From the NCBI GenBank assembly GCA_900547595.1, contig URHE01000079.1, positions 1 to 8,272 on the forward strand: DNA of 8,272 nucleotides. The letters are read 5' to 3'. This DNA is from an uncultured Desulfovibrio sp. (lineage in GTDB: Bacteria; Desulfobacterota; Desulfovibrionia; Desulfovibrionales; Desulfovibrionaceae). A program made the translations under genes and the position numbers. Shown here piece after piece: positions 1-5,343 of the stretch (position 1 is the first letter of the stretch; each line of letters opens with the position of its first letter). Below the pieces are notes generated by a model. It did no database searches. It was not told where the DNA came from and worked only from the letters and a program-made list of their open reading frames with translations.

Positions 1-504
1 GGCGAGCTTGAGCAGGACATAGGGACGGTCCGTGGTCTGCCAGACAAGAAAATCCGCCGCAAGGTCGCGGCATTCGGCCTCCAGCACGGGACCGGGCACG
101 GCAAGGCCCGCGGCCTCCAGCAAGGCCGCGCCCCCGCCCGCCACGGGATTGGGGTCCCGAAGGCCATAGACCACCCGGCGGATGCCCGCGGCCAGGATGG
201 CGTCAGTGCAGGGCGGCGTTTTTCCGTGATGGCAGCAGGGCTCCAGCGTGACCACCAACGTGCAGTCCGCGGGGTCCACCCGCCGGGCCGCCGCATCCGC
301 CAGGCAGTCCACCTCGGCGTGGGGCAGTCCGGCGCCGTGGTGCCAGCCGCGCGCCACGACCTCTCCGCCGCGCACCAGAACGGCGCCGACCATGGGGTTG
401 GGGCAGGCGCTCCAGCGCCCGCGCCGCGCCAGGGCGATGGCCTCGCGCATGAAGGGGGCGAACTCCTGTTCCGCTGCGGCTGTCTGGTCTGGCATTTCCG
501 GCAT
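1..504 (-). CDS. ribD: Riboflavin biosynthesis protein RibD, N-terminal deaminase part (cut by window edge)
   Basis: RibD is a bifunctional cytosolic enzyme of riboflavin synthesis: the N-terminal domain deaminates the pyrimidine formed from GTP and the C-terminal domain reduces its ribose side chain. The 168 visible residues cover the deaminase domain. They show PNPMVGAV at 35-42, the zinc motif HAEV at 62-65 with proton-shuttling Glu64, and PCCHHGKTPPC at 89-99, whose Cys90 and Cys99 are nine residues apart as expected for the two zinc cysteines. DPNPVAGGG follows near 117, then the linker RPYVLLKLA that normally opens the reductase domain. The rest lies outside the window. I chose the ATG at 504 because a GGAA stands 7 nt upstream; a second in-frame ATG at 495 has no room for a ribosome site. 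The start lies 4 nt after the preceding deaminase stop, so coupling is likely. HAEV is followed by DCL rather than the common HAL, which does not touch zinc ligands. Confidence 0.93.
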   Translation of the reverse strand, partial: MPEMPDQTAAAEQEFAPFMREAIALARRGRWSACPNPMVGAVLVRGGEVVARGWHHGAGLPHAEVDCLADAAARRVDPADCTLVVTLEPCCHHGKTPPCTDAILAAGIRRVVYGLRDPNPVAGGGAALLEAAGLAVPGPVLEAECRDLAADFLVWQTTDRPYVLLKLA

Positions 505-508
505 GGCG

Positions 509-988
509 TCATTCCGCGATGGTTCCGGCTTCGGGCGCCCACGTCACGGCAAGCCGTTCCACCGGAATGCCCGCTTCGCGGAGCATGGTCGCGGCCAGTT
601 CGTCGGGGTAGTCCTCAGCGTAGAATATCCTGCTGATGCCGCAGTTGATGAGCATCTTGGCGCAGAGCACGCAGGGATGCGTCGTGCAGTACAGCGTTGC
701 GCCGGAAATGTTGATGCCGTGTACCGCGGCCTGGATGATGACGTTCTGCTCCGCATGCAGGCCGCGGCAGATCTCGTGGCGCTGGCCCGAGGGGATGCCG
801 AGTTCCTGGCGCAGGCAGCCCACCTCCAGGCAGTGCGGCGTTCCGGCGGGCGCGCCGTTGTATCCCGTGGCGAGGATGCGCCTGTCCTTGACGGCTACGG
901 CGCCCACCCTGCGCCGCGTGCAGGTGGAGCGGCAGCTCACCAGCCGGGTGATGCTCATGAAGTATTCGGGCCAGGGCAGTCGTTCCAT
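509..988 (-). CDS. comEB: dCMP / ComEB-type deoxycytidylate deaminase
   Basis: This 159-residue protein belongs to the zinc-dependent cytidine/deoxycytidylate deaminase family. Its likely reaction is dCMP to dUMP, feeding thymidylate synthesis in the cytosol. Visible catalytic elements are HAEQN at 78-82 (zinc His78, acid/base Glu80) and PCVLC at 105-109 (zinc Cys106 and Cys109). The N-terminal part has the family segments STCTRRRVGAVAV and ATGYNGAPAG. Extra cysteines and histidines around 52-74 (HCLEVGC, HEIC) fit the insertion seen in dCMP deaminases, which can carry a structural zinc. The length is normal. The ATG at 988 is followed by RLPWPEYFM, the usual beginning of these proteins; only a weak GAG ribosome site precedes it. 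It starts 24 nt after the glyA stop and ends 4 nt before ribD. A dCMP-specific role rather than another deaminase role is inferred from similarity and from neighbouring glyA. The comEB name comes from the competence-operon homologue and implies no competence function here. Confidence 0.9.
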   Translation of the reverse strand: MERLPWPEYFMSITRLVSCRSTCTRRRVGAVAVKDRRILATGYNGAPAGTPHCLEVGCLRQELGIPSGQRHEICRGLHAEQNVIIQAAVHGINISGATLYCTTHPCVLCAKMLINCGISRIFYAEDYPDELAATMLREAGIPVERLAVTWAPEAGTIAE

Positions 989-1012
989 GCCGCACTCGCG
1001 TCCGGTATCGAA

Positions 1013-2251
1013 TTACCAGGAAAAGAGCGGGAACTGGCGCGCGAATTCCTCCACCCGCGTGCGGATGGCGGCCAGGGCCCGCGCATCGTCGCGCCTGTCG
1101 ATGCTCTCGGCAATGAACGCCGCCACCGTGGCCATGTCGTCCCGCGAAAGGCCGCGGGTGGTCAGGGCCGCCGTGCCGAGGCGGATGCCCGAGGTGACGA
1201 AGGGCGACCGCGTCTCGAAGGGGATGGTATTCTTGTTGACCGTGATGCCGGCGGCGTCCAGCGCGGTTTCCGCATCCTTGCCGGTGACGTCCCGGCGCGT
1301 CAGGTCCACCAGGAGCAGATGGTTGTCCGTGCCGCCGGAAACGAGCTCGAAACCGGCGGCCATGAGCGCATCGGCCAGGGCGGCGGCATTTTCCACCACG
1401 CGCTGCGCGTAGCGGGCAAAGGCGGGCCGCAGGGCCTCGCCAAAGGCCGCGGCCTTGGCCGCGATGACGTGCATGAGCGGGCCGCCCTGCATGCCGGGGA
1501 ATATCTGGCTGTCAAGGCGTTTGGCGTTGGCCTCGTCCGAAAGGATCATGCCCCCGCGCGGGCCGCGCAACGTCTTGTGCGTGGTGGTGGTGGTGACATG
1601 CGCGTGCGGGATGGGGCTTTCGTGCAGCCCGGCGGCCACCAGCCCCGCGATGTGGGCCATGTCCACCATGAGCAGGGCGCCCACCTCGTCAGCGATGGCC
1701 CGGAAGCGCGCAAAGTCGATGCGGCGCGGATAGGCGCTGGCGCCGGCCACGATCATGGCCGGGTGATGCTCCCGCGCCAGGGCCTCGACCTCGTCATAGT
1801 CGATGCGGCCCGTCTCCTTGCGGACGCCATAGGAGACCACGTTGAACAGCCTGCCCGAAAAATTCACCGGGCTCCCGTGAGTGAGGTGGCCGCCATGCGA
1901 AAGATTCATGCCCAGCACCGTATCCCCGGGCTTGAGGCAGGCGAAATAGACGGCCATGTTCGCCTGGGAGCCGGAATGGGGCTGGACGTTGGCATGCGCG
2001 CAGCCGAAAAGGCGGCAGGCGCGCTCGCGGGCCAGCTCCTCCACCATGTCCACATATTCGCAGCCGCCGTAATAGCGCTTGCCGGGATAGCCTTCGGCAT
2101 ACTTGTGGGTGAGCACGCTCCCCTGGGCCTCCCGCACGGCGGAGGAAACGAAATTTTCCGACGCGATGAGTTCCAGCTTGCTCATCTGGCGGTCGGATTC
2201 GAGGACGATGGCCTTGGCGAGTTCCGGGTCCTGGAGAATGAGTTCATCCAT
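1013..2251 (-). CDS. glyA: Serine hydroxymethyltransferase
   Basis: GlyA is the PLP-dependent cytosolic enzyme that converts serine and tetrahydrofolate to glycine and 5,10-methylene-THF, the main one-carbon source for purines and thymidylate. The 412-residue length is standard. Visible hallmarks are LIASENFVS at 28-36, HKYAEGYPGKRYYGG at 49-63, HSGSQAN at 92-98, and the cofactor Asp197 and nearby His200 in VDMAHIAGL. The PLP lysine is Lys226 in THKTLRGPRGG, then FPGMQGGP at 251-258 and SGIRLGT at 354-360. The ATG at 2251 has AAGGA at 2261-2265, 9 nt upstream, a usable but slightly distant site. The 122-nt spacer from fabF holds two hairpins, one terminator-like, so glyA may be only partly cotranscribed with the fab genes. 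Downstream, the deaminase gene follows after 24 nt; methylene-THF and dUMP are the two substrates of thymidylate synthase, which makes this pairing sensible. All catalytic residues appear intact. Confidence 0.97.
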   Translation of the reverse strand: MDELILQDPELAKAIVLESDRQMSKLELIASENFVSSAVREAQGSVLTHKYAEGYPGKRYYGGCEYVDMVEELARERACRLFGCAHANVQPHSGSQANMAVYFACLKPGDTVLGMNLSHGGHLTHGSPVNFSGRLFNVVSYGVRKETGRIDYDEVEALAREHHPAMIVAGASAYPRRIDFARFRAIADEVGALLMVDMAHIAGLVAAGLHESPIPHAHVTTTTTHKTLRGPRGGMILSDEANAKRLDSQIFPGMQGGPLMHVIAAKAAAFGEALRPAFARYAQRVVENAAALADALMAAGFELVSGGTDNHLLLVDLTRRDVTGKDAETALDAAGITVNKNTIPFETRSPFVTSGIRLGTAALTTRGLSRDDMATVAAFIAESIDRRDDARALAAIRTRVEEFARQFPLFSW

Positions 2252-2271
2252 TGAGGCATATCCTTTTGCGG

Positions 2272-2295
2272 AAAAATCGCCCGCGCGCGGCGGGC
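2272..2295 (-). terminator. Terminator-like hairpin before glyA
   Basis: Read on the minus strand, a perfect 6-bp all-GC stem (GCCCGC / GCGGGC, loop CGCGC, 2295 to 2279) is followed by GA and five T residues (2276 to 2272). The form is that of a short intrinsic terminator. It sits between the fabF stop and the glyA ribosome site, only about 20 nt before the glyA start, so it could end part of the fab transcripts or act as an attenuator for glyA. The stem is short and the T tract modest, so read-through is likely. Confidence 0.4.
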
Positions 2296-2305
2296 AAAAG
2301 GCTGT

Positions 2306-2327
2306 GGCGGCCGGAACTTCGGCCGCC
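2306..2327 (-). other. GC-rich inverted repeat in the fabF-glyA spacer
   Basis: A perfect 8-bp inverted repeat (GGCGGCCG and CGGCCGCC around a 6-nt loop) lies in the 122-nt spacer. The minus-strand transcript would fold it into a stable hairpin about 45 nt after the fabF stop. No T tract adjoins it. It could protect the fab transcript end or pair with the terminator-like hairpin next to it. The function is unknown. Confidence 0.5.
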
Positions 2328-2373
2328 GTGGACAGCGCCGCCGCTGCGGGCGGTCATTTCCGGCACGTTGGCG

Positions 2374-3621
2374 TCAGTCGACCCATTTTTTGAAAATGAC
2401 GCTGGCGTTGGTGCCCCCGAAACCGAACGAGTTGCACATGCCGTATTCGCAGGCCACATGCTCGGTGCCCCCGGCAAGGTAATCAAGATCGCACGCCGGG
2501 TCGGGAGATTCCAGATTAATGGTGCCCGGCAGGGCCTCCTCATGGAGCGCCAGGGCCGTAAAGACGGATTCGATGCCGCCGGCCGCGCCGAGCAGATGCC
2601 CGGTCATGGACTTGGTGGCCGAGATCCTGAGCTTTTTCGCGTGCTCCCCGAAGGCAAGCTTCATGGCCCTGGTTTCCGTGCTGTCATTGAGCTGGGTGGA
2701 CGTCGCGTGGGCATTGATATAGTCCACGTCCCCGGGCTGGAGGCCCGCGTCGCGCAGGGCGCGCCGCATGGCCGCGGCCATACCCTCGCCGGTCTCGTGC
2801 GGCGCGGTCATGTGGTGCGCGTCGCCCGAGGCGCCGTAGCCCACCACTTCGGCGTAGATTTTCGCGCCACGGCGCCGCGCGCTTTCCAGCTCCTCAAGGA
2901 GGAGCAGGCCCGCCCCCTCGCCGATGACAAAGCCGTCGCGCCCGGCGTCAAAGGGCCGCGACGCCCTGGCGGGGTCATCGTTGAAATGCGTGGAAAGGGC
3001 CTTGAGCGCCGTGAAGCCCGCCACGCCCAGAGGCGTGACCGTGGATTCCACGCCGCCGGTGATGACGCCTGTGGCGCGGCCGAGCAGTATCTCGCTGTAG
3101 GCCGTGCCGATGGCGTGGATGCCCGAGGCGCAGGCCGTGGTGGTGACGATGTTCGGCCCCTTGGCGCCCGTGAAGATGGATATCTGCCCCGGGCCCATGT
3201 TGGAAATGAGCATGGGGATCATGAACGGCGAAATCTTGTTGGGACCGGCCTCGAGCAGCTTGCTGTGCCAGGTTTCCAGCGTGTGCAGGCCGCCCAGCCC
3301 GATACCGAGGATGACGGCCACGTCCTCGGCGTTGTCCGGGGTGATGGCGAACCCCGCATCCTCCAGCAGCATCCTGGCGGCGGCCACCGCGAACTGGGTG
3401 AAACGGTCCATGCGGCGCGCCTGTTTGGCGGGAATCCAGGCTTCCGGAGCAAACCCCTTGACCTCGCCCGCGATGCGCGAAGTGTAGTCCGACGCGTCAA
3501 AGAGCGTGATGGGACCGATGCCGGATTCACCCGCCAGCAGACGCTTCCAGGTGGTGTTGATGTCATTGGCAAGCGGCGTGATGCCGGAAACGCCGGTGAT
3601 CACTACGCGGGGACGGTTCAT
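2374..3621 (-). CDS. fabF: 3-oxoacyl-ACP synthase II (KAS II)
   Basis: FabF condenses malonyl-ACP with a growing acyl-ACP in type II fatty acid elongation. The 415-residue length fits the family. The catalytic triad is visible: nucleophile Cys164 in TTACASG, His305 in NAHATST and His342 in KSMTGHLLGAAGG, with conserved Lys337 in the last motif. The C-terminal GFGGTN at 400-405 carries Phe401, the gatekeeper position that marks KAS I/II rather than KAS III. FabF rather than FabB is inferred from position next to acpP and from overall sequence. The ATG at 3621 has a strong AAGGAG (3627-3632) with a 5-nt spacer. It is separated from acpP by an unusual 493 nt, in which a weak promoter candidate is visible, and from glyA by 122 nt. 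No defects are seen. Confidence 0.97.
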   Translation of the reverse strand: MNRPRVVITGVSGITPLANDINTTWKRLLAGESGIGPITLFDASDYTSRIAGEVKGFAPEAWIPAKQARRMDRFTQFAVAAARMLLEDAGFAITPDNAEDVAVILGIGLGGLHTLETWHSKLLEAGPNKISPFMIPMLISNMGPGQISIFTGAKGPNIVTTTACASGIHAIGTAYSEILLGRATGVITGGVESTVTPLGVAGFTALKALSTHFNDDPARASRPFDAGRDGFVIGEGAGLLLLEELESARRRGAKIYAEVVGYGASGDAHHMTAPHETGEGMAAAMRRALRDAGLQPGDVDYINAHATSTQLNDSTETRAMKLAFGEHAKKLRISATKSMTGHLLGAAGGIESVFTALALHEEALPGTINLESPDPACDLDYLAGGTEHVACEYGMCNSFGFGGTNASVIFKKWVD

Positions 3622-3644
3622 GGAAGCTCCTTGGCCTCAGCGCG

Positions 3645-3672
3645 GATGTACTTCGGCTCTTTCCAAAGTCAA
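3645..3672 (-). promoter_or_regulatory. Possible weak promoter upstream of fabF
   Basis: On the minus strand TTGACT (3672 to 3667, five of six matches to the sigma-70 -35 box) is followed after 16 nt by TACATC (3650 to 3645), which matches the -10 consensus at only three positions. The predicted start would lie close to the fabF ribosome site, leaving a leader of about 17 nt. It would give fabF-glyA transcription independent of the upstream genes. The weak -10 box keeps confidence low. Confidence 0.22.
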
Positions 3673-3734
3673 CGTTGAAGGCACGCGCAGGCGCGCCTCC
3701 GCCTTCATGGGGTCCGGCCGCCTGCGCGGTCGAC

Positions 3735-3756
3735 GGAGCATCTGGAACGATGCTCC
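3735..3756 (-). other. Perfect 8-bp hairpin upstream of fabF
   Basis: GGAGCATC and GATGCTCC form a perfect 8-bp inverted repeat around the 6-nt loop TGGAAC. It has a more mixed base composition than the other hairpins of this spacer, which makes a chance GC-driven origin less likely. No T tract follows on the minus strand, so it is not a standard terminator. It may be an operator or an RNA structure in the fabF leader. Confidence 0.5.
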
Positions 3757-3843
3757 TGTCAGGCGCCCCGGGCGCAATCCCTTTCGCCCGTTCCAGCGAA
3801 AACTTTCCGCAGGAGCGCCTGCAAAAACGCGCGGCGTTTCGCC

Positions 3844-3867
3844 CGTTCACACCGGCGTTCACACCGG
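3844..3867. repeat. Tandem duplication of a 12-bp unit
   Basis: The 12-mer CGTTCACACCGG occurs twice back to back with no mismatch (3844-3855 and 3856-3867). A perfect head-to-tail 12-bp repeat, just over one helical turn per unit, could be a direct-repeat binding site for a regulator of fabF, or a recent replication-slippage duplication. It adjoins a strong hairpin at 3869-3904. Confidence 0.75.
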
Positions 3868-3868
3868 T

Positions 3869-3904
3869 CAGCCGCCGTGCCCCAGACGGGGCCTGCGGCG
3901 GCTG
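3869..3904 (-). other. Two-part 36-nt hairpin in the acpP-fabF spacer
   Basis: An outer 8-bp stem (CAGCCGCC with GGCGGCTG) encloses an inner perfect 5-bp stem (GCCCC with GGGGC, loop AGAC), separated by a small internal loop of 2 and 4 nt. It should be one of the most stable RNA structures in the spacer. It lacks a T tract. Possible roles are transcript stabilisation, a processing site or part of a small RNA. Confidence 0.5.
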
Positions 3905-3941
3905 CCCTTGCGCGCCGGGCGCCACAAACGCTTCAGGCTGC

Positions 3942-3960
3942 CGCCGGGCGCAGCCCGGCG
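3942..3960 (-). other. Perfect 8-bp hairpin with 3-nt loop in the acpP-fabF spacer
   Basis: CGCCGGGC and GCCCGGCG form a perfect all-GC inverted repeat around a 3-nt loop (GCA). A partial copy of the left arm (CGCCGGGCGC) stands at 3913-3922. No T tract follows on the minus strand. Confidence 0.5.
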
Positions 3961-4087
3961 TCAACCCGAAACCCCGCATCCGGCAACGCGCGCGGCACGG
4001 CTGCAAACGCCGCATCCACAAAGAAGCGCTCCGCGAACGACGGCAAATCCCCCAGGAGCCGCCACCGCCGCGCCAGCACGCGGGACA

Positions 4088-4108
4088 TGCCCCGAACGCG
4101 CCGGGGCA
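4088..4108 (-). terminator. 3' hairpin immediately downstream of acpP
   Basis: A perfect 7-bp stem (TGCCCCG with CGGGGCA, 7-nt loop) begins six nucleotides after the acpP stop codon on the minus strand. It is not followed by a T tract, so it is more likely an mRNA 3'-end stabiliser or a factor-dependent pause than an intrinsic terminator. It would fit the need for far more acyl carrier protein than enzyme from the same operon, because a processed short acpP message would be protected by it. That role is inferred. Confidence 0.4.
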
Positions 4109-4114
4109 CGCCGC

Positions 4115-4348
4115 CTACTTCTTGTTTTCGATATAATTGATGGCGTCCTGCACCTTGAGAATCTTCTGCGCGTCCTCGTCGGCGATCTCGATGTCGAACT
4201 CTTCTTCCATGGCCATGATGAGTTCGGTGAGATCCAGGGAGTCCGCGCCCAGGTCCTCGACAAAGGAGGCATCGGGCTTCACTTCGTCGGCGCTCACGCC
4301 AAGCTGGTCAACAATGATTTTCTGGACTTTTTCCGCGACATCAGACAT
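4115..4348 (-). CDS. acpP: Acyl carrier protein
   Basis: AcpP is the small acidic cytosolic carrier that holds acyl chains as thioesters on a 4'-phosphopantetheine arm throughout fatty acid synthesis. The 77-residue protein has the expected size, acidity and helical layout. The attachment site is Ser37 in EDLGADSLDLTELIM, and helix II continues through EEEFDIEIADEDA, the surface contacted by partner enzymes. The ATG at 4348 is chosen because GGAGG (4354-4358) stands 5 nt upstream; an in-frame ATG seven codons earlier would place that ribosome site inside the gene. It lies between fabG and fabF as in many bacteria. Gaps of 133 nt before and 493 nt after, with an A/T-rich tract upstream and a hairpin directly downstream, suggest separate control of its abundance. 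The divergent transferase-like gene at 7777 could be its modifying enzyme. Confidence 0.98.
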   Translation of the reverse strand: MSDVAEKVQKIIVDQLGVSADEVKPDASFVEDLGADSLDLTELIMAMEEEFDIEIADEDAQKILKVQDAINYIENKK

Positions 4349-4353
4349 GGCGT

Positions 4354-4358
4354 CCTCC
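4354..4358 (-). promoter_or_regulatory. acpP ribosome binding site
   Basis: GGAGG lies 5 nt before the acpP ATG at 4348. Together with the 3' hairpin it marks acpP as highly translated, and it decides between this start and the in-frame ATG seven codons upstream. Confidence 0.85.
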
Positions 4359-4387
4359 AGGTGTTCCATGTTCGTTTCGCGCGGGCC

Positions 4388-4401
4388 CCGGAAATCTCCG
4401 G
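4388..4401 (-). promoter_or_regulatory. Palindrome upstream of acpP
   Basis: CCGGA and TCCGG flank a 4-nt centre; read on the minus strand the site is CCGGAGATTTCCGG. It lies 40 nt before the acpP ATG and resembles the palindrome in the rpmF promoter region (GCGGAAATTCCGC). It may be an operator or a small RNA hairpin. Confidence 0.35.
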
Positions 4402-4423
4402 CATGCCTTTCCGCGCATTCGTC

Positions 4424-4431
4424 AAAAAAAA
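4424..4431 (-). other. Run of eight T residues in the fabG-acpP spacer
   Basis: The minus strand carries TTTTTTTT in otherwise GC-rich sequence, about 50 nt after the fabG stop. An imperfect stem (4440-4466, with one G-U pair) lies upstream but ends about eight nucleotides before the run, so it is not a clean intrinsic terminator. TTGACG overlaps the end of the run and resembles a -35 box, but I see no matching -10 box. The tract may be a leaky terminator, an UP-like element for acpP transcription, or a slippage-prone tract. Confidence 0.35.
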
Positions 4432-4481
4432 GTCCGGCACGCTGCGCGCCACAAGCTTCCGCAACGCGCCGGGCGTCCCTT

Positions 4482-5255
4482 TCAGCAGTACATGCCGCCG
4501 TTGACGGCAAGCACCTGCCCCGTGATGTAGGCGGCCCGTTCCGAGGCCAGAAAGGCCACGGCCTCGGCCACATCCTGGGCGGTGCCCATGCGGCGCAGGG
4601 GAATGGCCTCCACATAGCTCGCCACGACCGCCTCGCCGAGCTTGGCCGTCATGTCGGTCTCGATAAAGCCGGGCGCCACGGCATTGACGGTGATGCCCCG
4701 CGCGGCGAGCTCGCGCGCGTTGGACTTGGTGAGCCCGATGAGCCCGGCCTTGGCGGCGCAATAGTTGGCCTGCCCGGCATTGCCCATCTGGCCGACCACC
4801 GAGGCGATATTGATGATGCGCCCGGTCCTGCGCCTGCCCATGATCTTGGCGGCCTCGCGGCTGCACGCGAAGGCGCCGCCGAGGTTGACATCCAGCACGC
4901 GGTCGAAATCTTCCGTCTTCATGCGGATGAGGAATCCGTCCCGGGTGATGCCCGCGTTGTTGACCAGAACCGCCAGATTGACCTTGTCCTTGATCTGCGC
5001 GGCAAAAAACGCCTCCACGGCGGCATCGTCGCCCACATCCAGCGCAAGGGCGCGCGCCCGGCCACCCGCAGCCGCGATTTCCTCCACGGCGCGTTCAGCC
5101 TCTTCCGGGCGGCTCACATAGGTAAGGATGACGCAAAAACCGTCACGCGCGAGCGTGCGGGCAATGGCCCGCCCGATGCCGCGCGAACCGCCCGTGACCA
5201 GAGCCGCGGGCGCATCCGCCCAGGAATCCGCCGATGCTGCGCAAGAATTCGTCAT
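4482..5255 (-). CDS. fabG: 3-oxoacyl-ACP reductase
   Basis: FabG reduces 3-oxoacyl-ACP to 3-hydroxyacyl-ACP with NADPH, the first reduction of each elongation cycle. It is a classical short-chain dehydrogenase of 257 residues. The nucleotide-binding glycine motif TGGSRGIG is at 21-28, NNAG at 99-102, and the catalytic residues are Asn124, Ser152, Tyr165 and Lys169 (YCAAK), followed by the PGFIETDM loop at 195-202. The N-terminus is some 14 residues longer than in compact family members, but no later start is available before the glycine motif. A GGGGAAG sequence sits 4 nt before the ATG at 5255. The protein ends in GGMYC; many relatives end in a methionine there. A good sigma-70-like promoter lies within the 88-nt spacer after fabH, so fabG and acpP can probably be transcribed apart from rpmF-plsX-fabH. 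Confidence 0.96.
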   Translation of the reverse strand: MTNSCAASADSWADAPAALVTGGSRGIGRAIARTLARDGFCVILTYVSRPEEAERAVEEIAAAGGRARALALDVGDDAAVEAFFAAQIKDKVNLAVLVNNAGITRDGFLIRMKTEDFDRVLDVNLGGAFACSREAAKIMGRRRTGRIINIASVVGQMGNAGQANYCAAKAGLIGLTKSNARELAARGITVNAVAPGFIETDMTAKLGEAVVASYVEAIPLRRMGTAQDVAEAVAFLASERAAYITGQVLAVNGGMYC

Positions 5256-5295
5256 GCCGCTTCCCCGCTTTCAGTGTCGAGAGCCATGAACCTGC

Positions 5296-5324
5296 ACCAT
5301 ACTCCATGCGCCGGGGAATTTCAA
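5296..5324 (-). promoter_or_regulatory. Predicted sigma-70 promoter upstream of fabG
   Basis: On the minus strand TTGAAA (5324 to 5319, five of six consensus matches) and TATGGT (5301 to 5296, four of six) are exactly 17 nt apart in the fabH-fabG spacer. Transcription would begin near 5289, leaving a leader of about 34 nt before fabG. The -35 box overlaps GAAATTCC, an 8-mer also present in the palindrome upstream of rpmF. This is the best-matching promoter in the window. Confidence 0.5.
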
Positions 5325-5343
5325 TGCGCGGCGCACGGGGGAG

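Larger units (their letters stand above)
3622..4114 (-). other. 493-nt gene-poor spacer between acpP and fabF
   Basis: No recognisable gene lies here. The longest open frame on the minus strand (from an ATG at 4015, running into fabF out of frame to 3563) encodes an Arg/Pro/Ala-rich peptide with no motif I know and no well-placed ribosome site; plus-strand frames look equally random. The spacer instead holds a hairpin just after acpP (4088-4108), further perfect hairpins at 3942-3960, 3869-3904 and 3735-3756, a tandem 12-bp duplication at 3844-3867, a palindrome-like site at 3796-3810 and a weak promoter candidate near fabF. Such a long spacer inside a fatty acid operon is unusual. It could be a regulatory leader, a small RNA locus or a decayed insertion. 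Confidence 0.7.

Noticed and set aside
248..2254. Very long open frame on the plus strand opposite comEB and glyA
   Set aside because: It is antisense to two clearly conserved genes and gives a Gly/Ala/Arg/His-rich product without motifs, as expected from high-GC third-position bias.
2252..2373. Possible glycine or tetrahydrofolate riboswitch before glyA
   Set aside because: I see hairpins but none of the conserved core sequences of those riboswitch classes.
2251..3678. Long plus-strand open frame opposite fabF
   Set aside because: Antisense shadow of an intact fabF with no recognisable domain.
3563..4021. Minus-strand open frame filling much of the acpP-fabF spacer
   Set aside because: Its outermost start is a TTG, its first ATG (4015) lacks a well-spaced ribosome site, the product is Arg/Pro/Ala-rich with no known motif, and it overlaps the fabF start out of frame. 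A novel protein cannot be fully excluded without comparing relatives.
3622..4114. Possible insertion sequence or CRISPR remnant
   Set aside because: There are no terminal inverted repeats with target duplication, no transposase fragment, and only two adjacent copies of a 12-mer with no spacers.
4115..4615. Reading of acpP as the C-terminus of a 166-residue protein
   Set aside because: The upstream part overlaps fabG out of frame, while a strong GGAGG directly precedes the acpP ATG.
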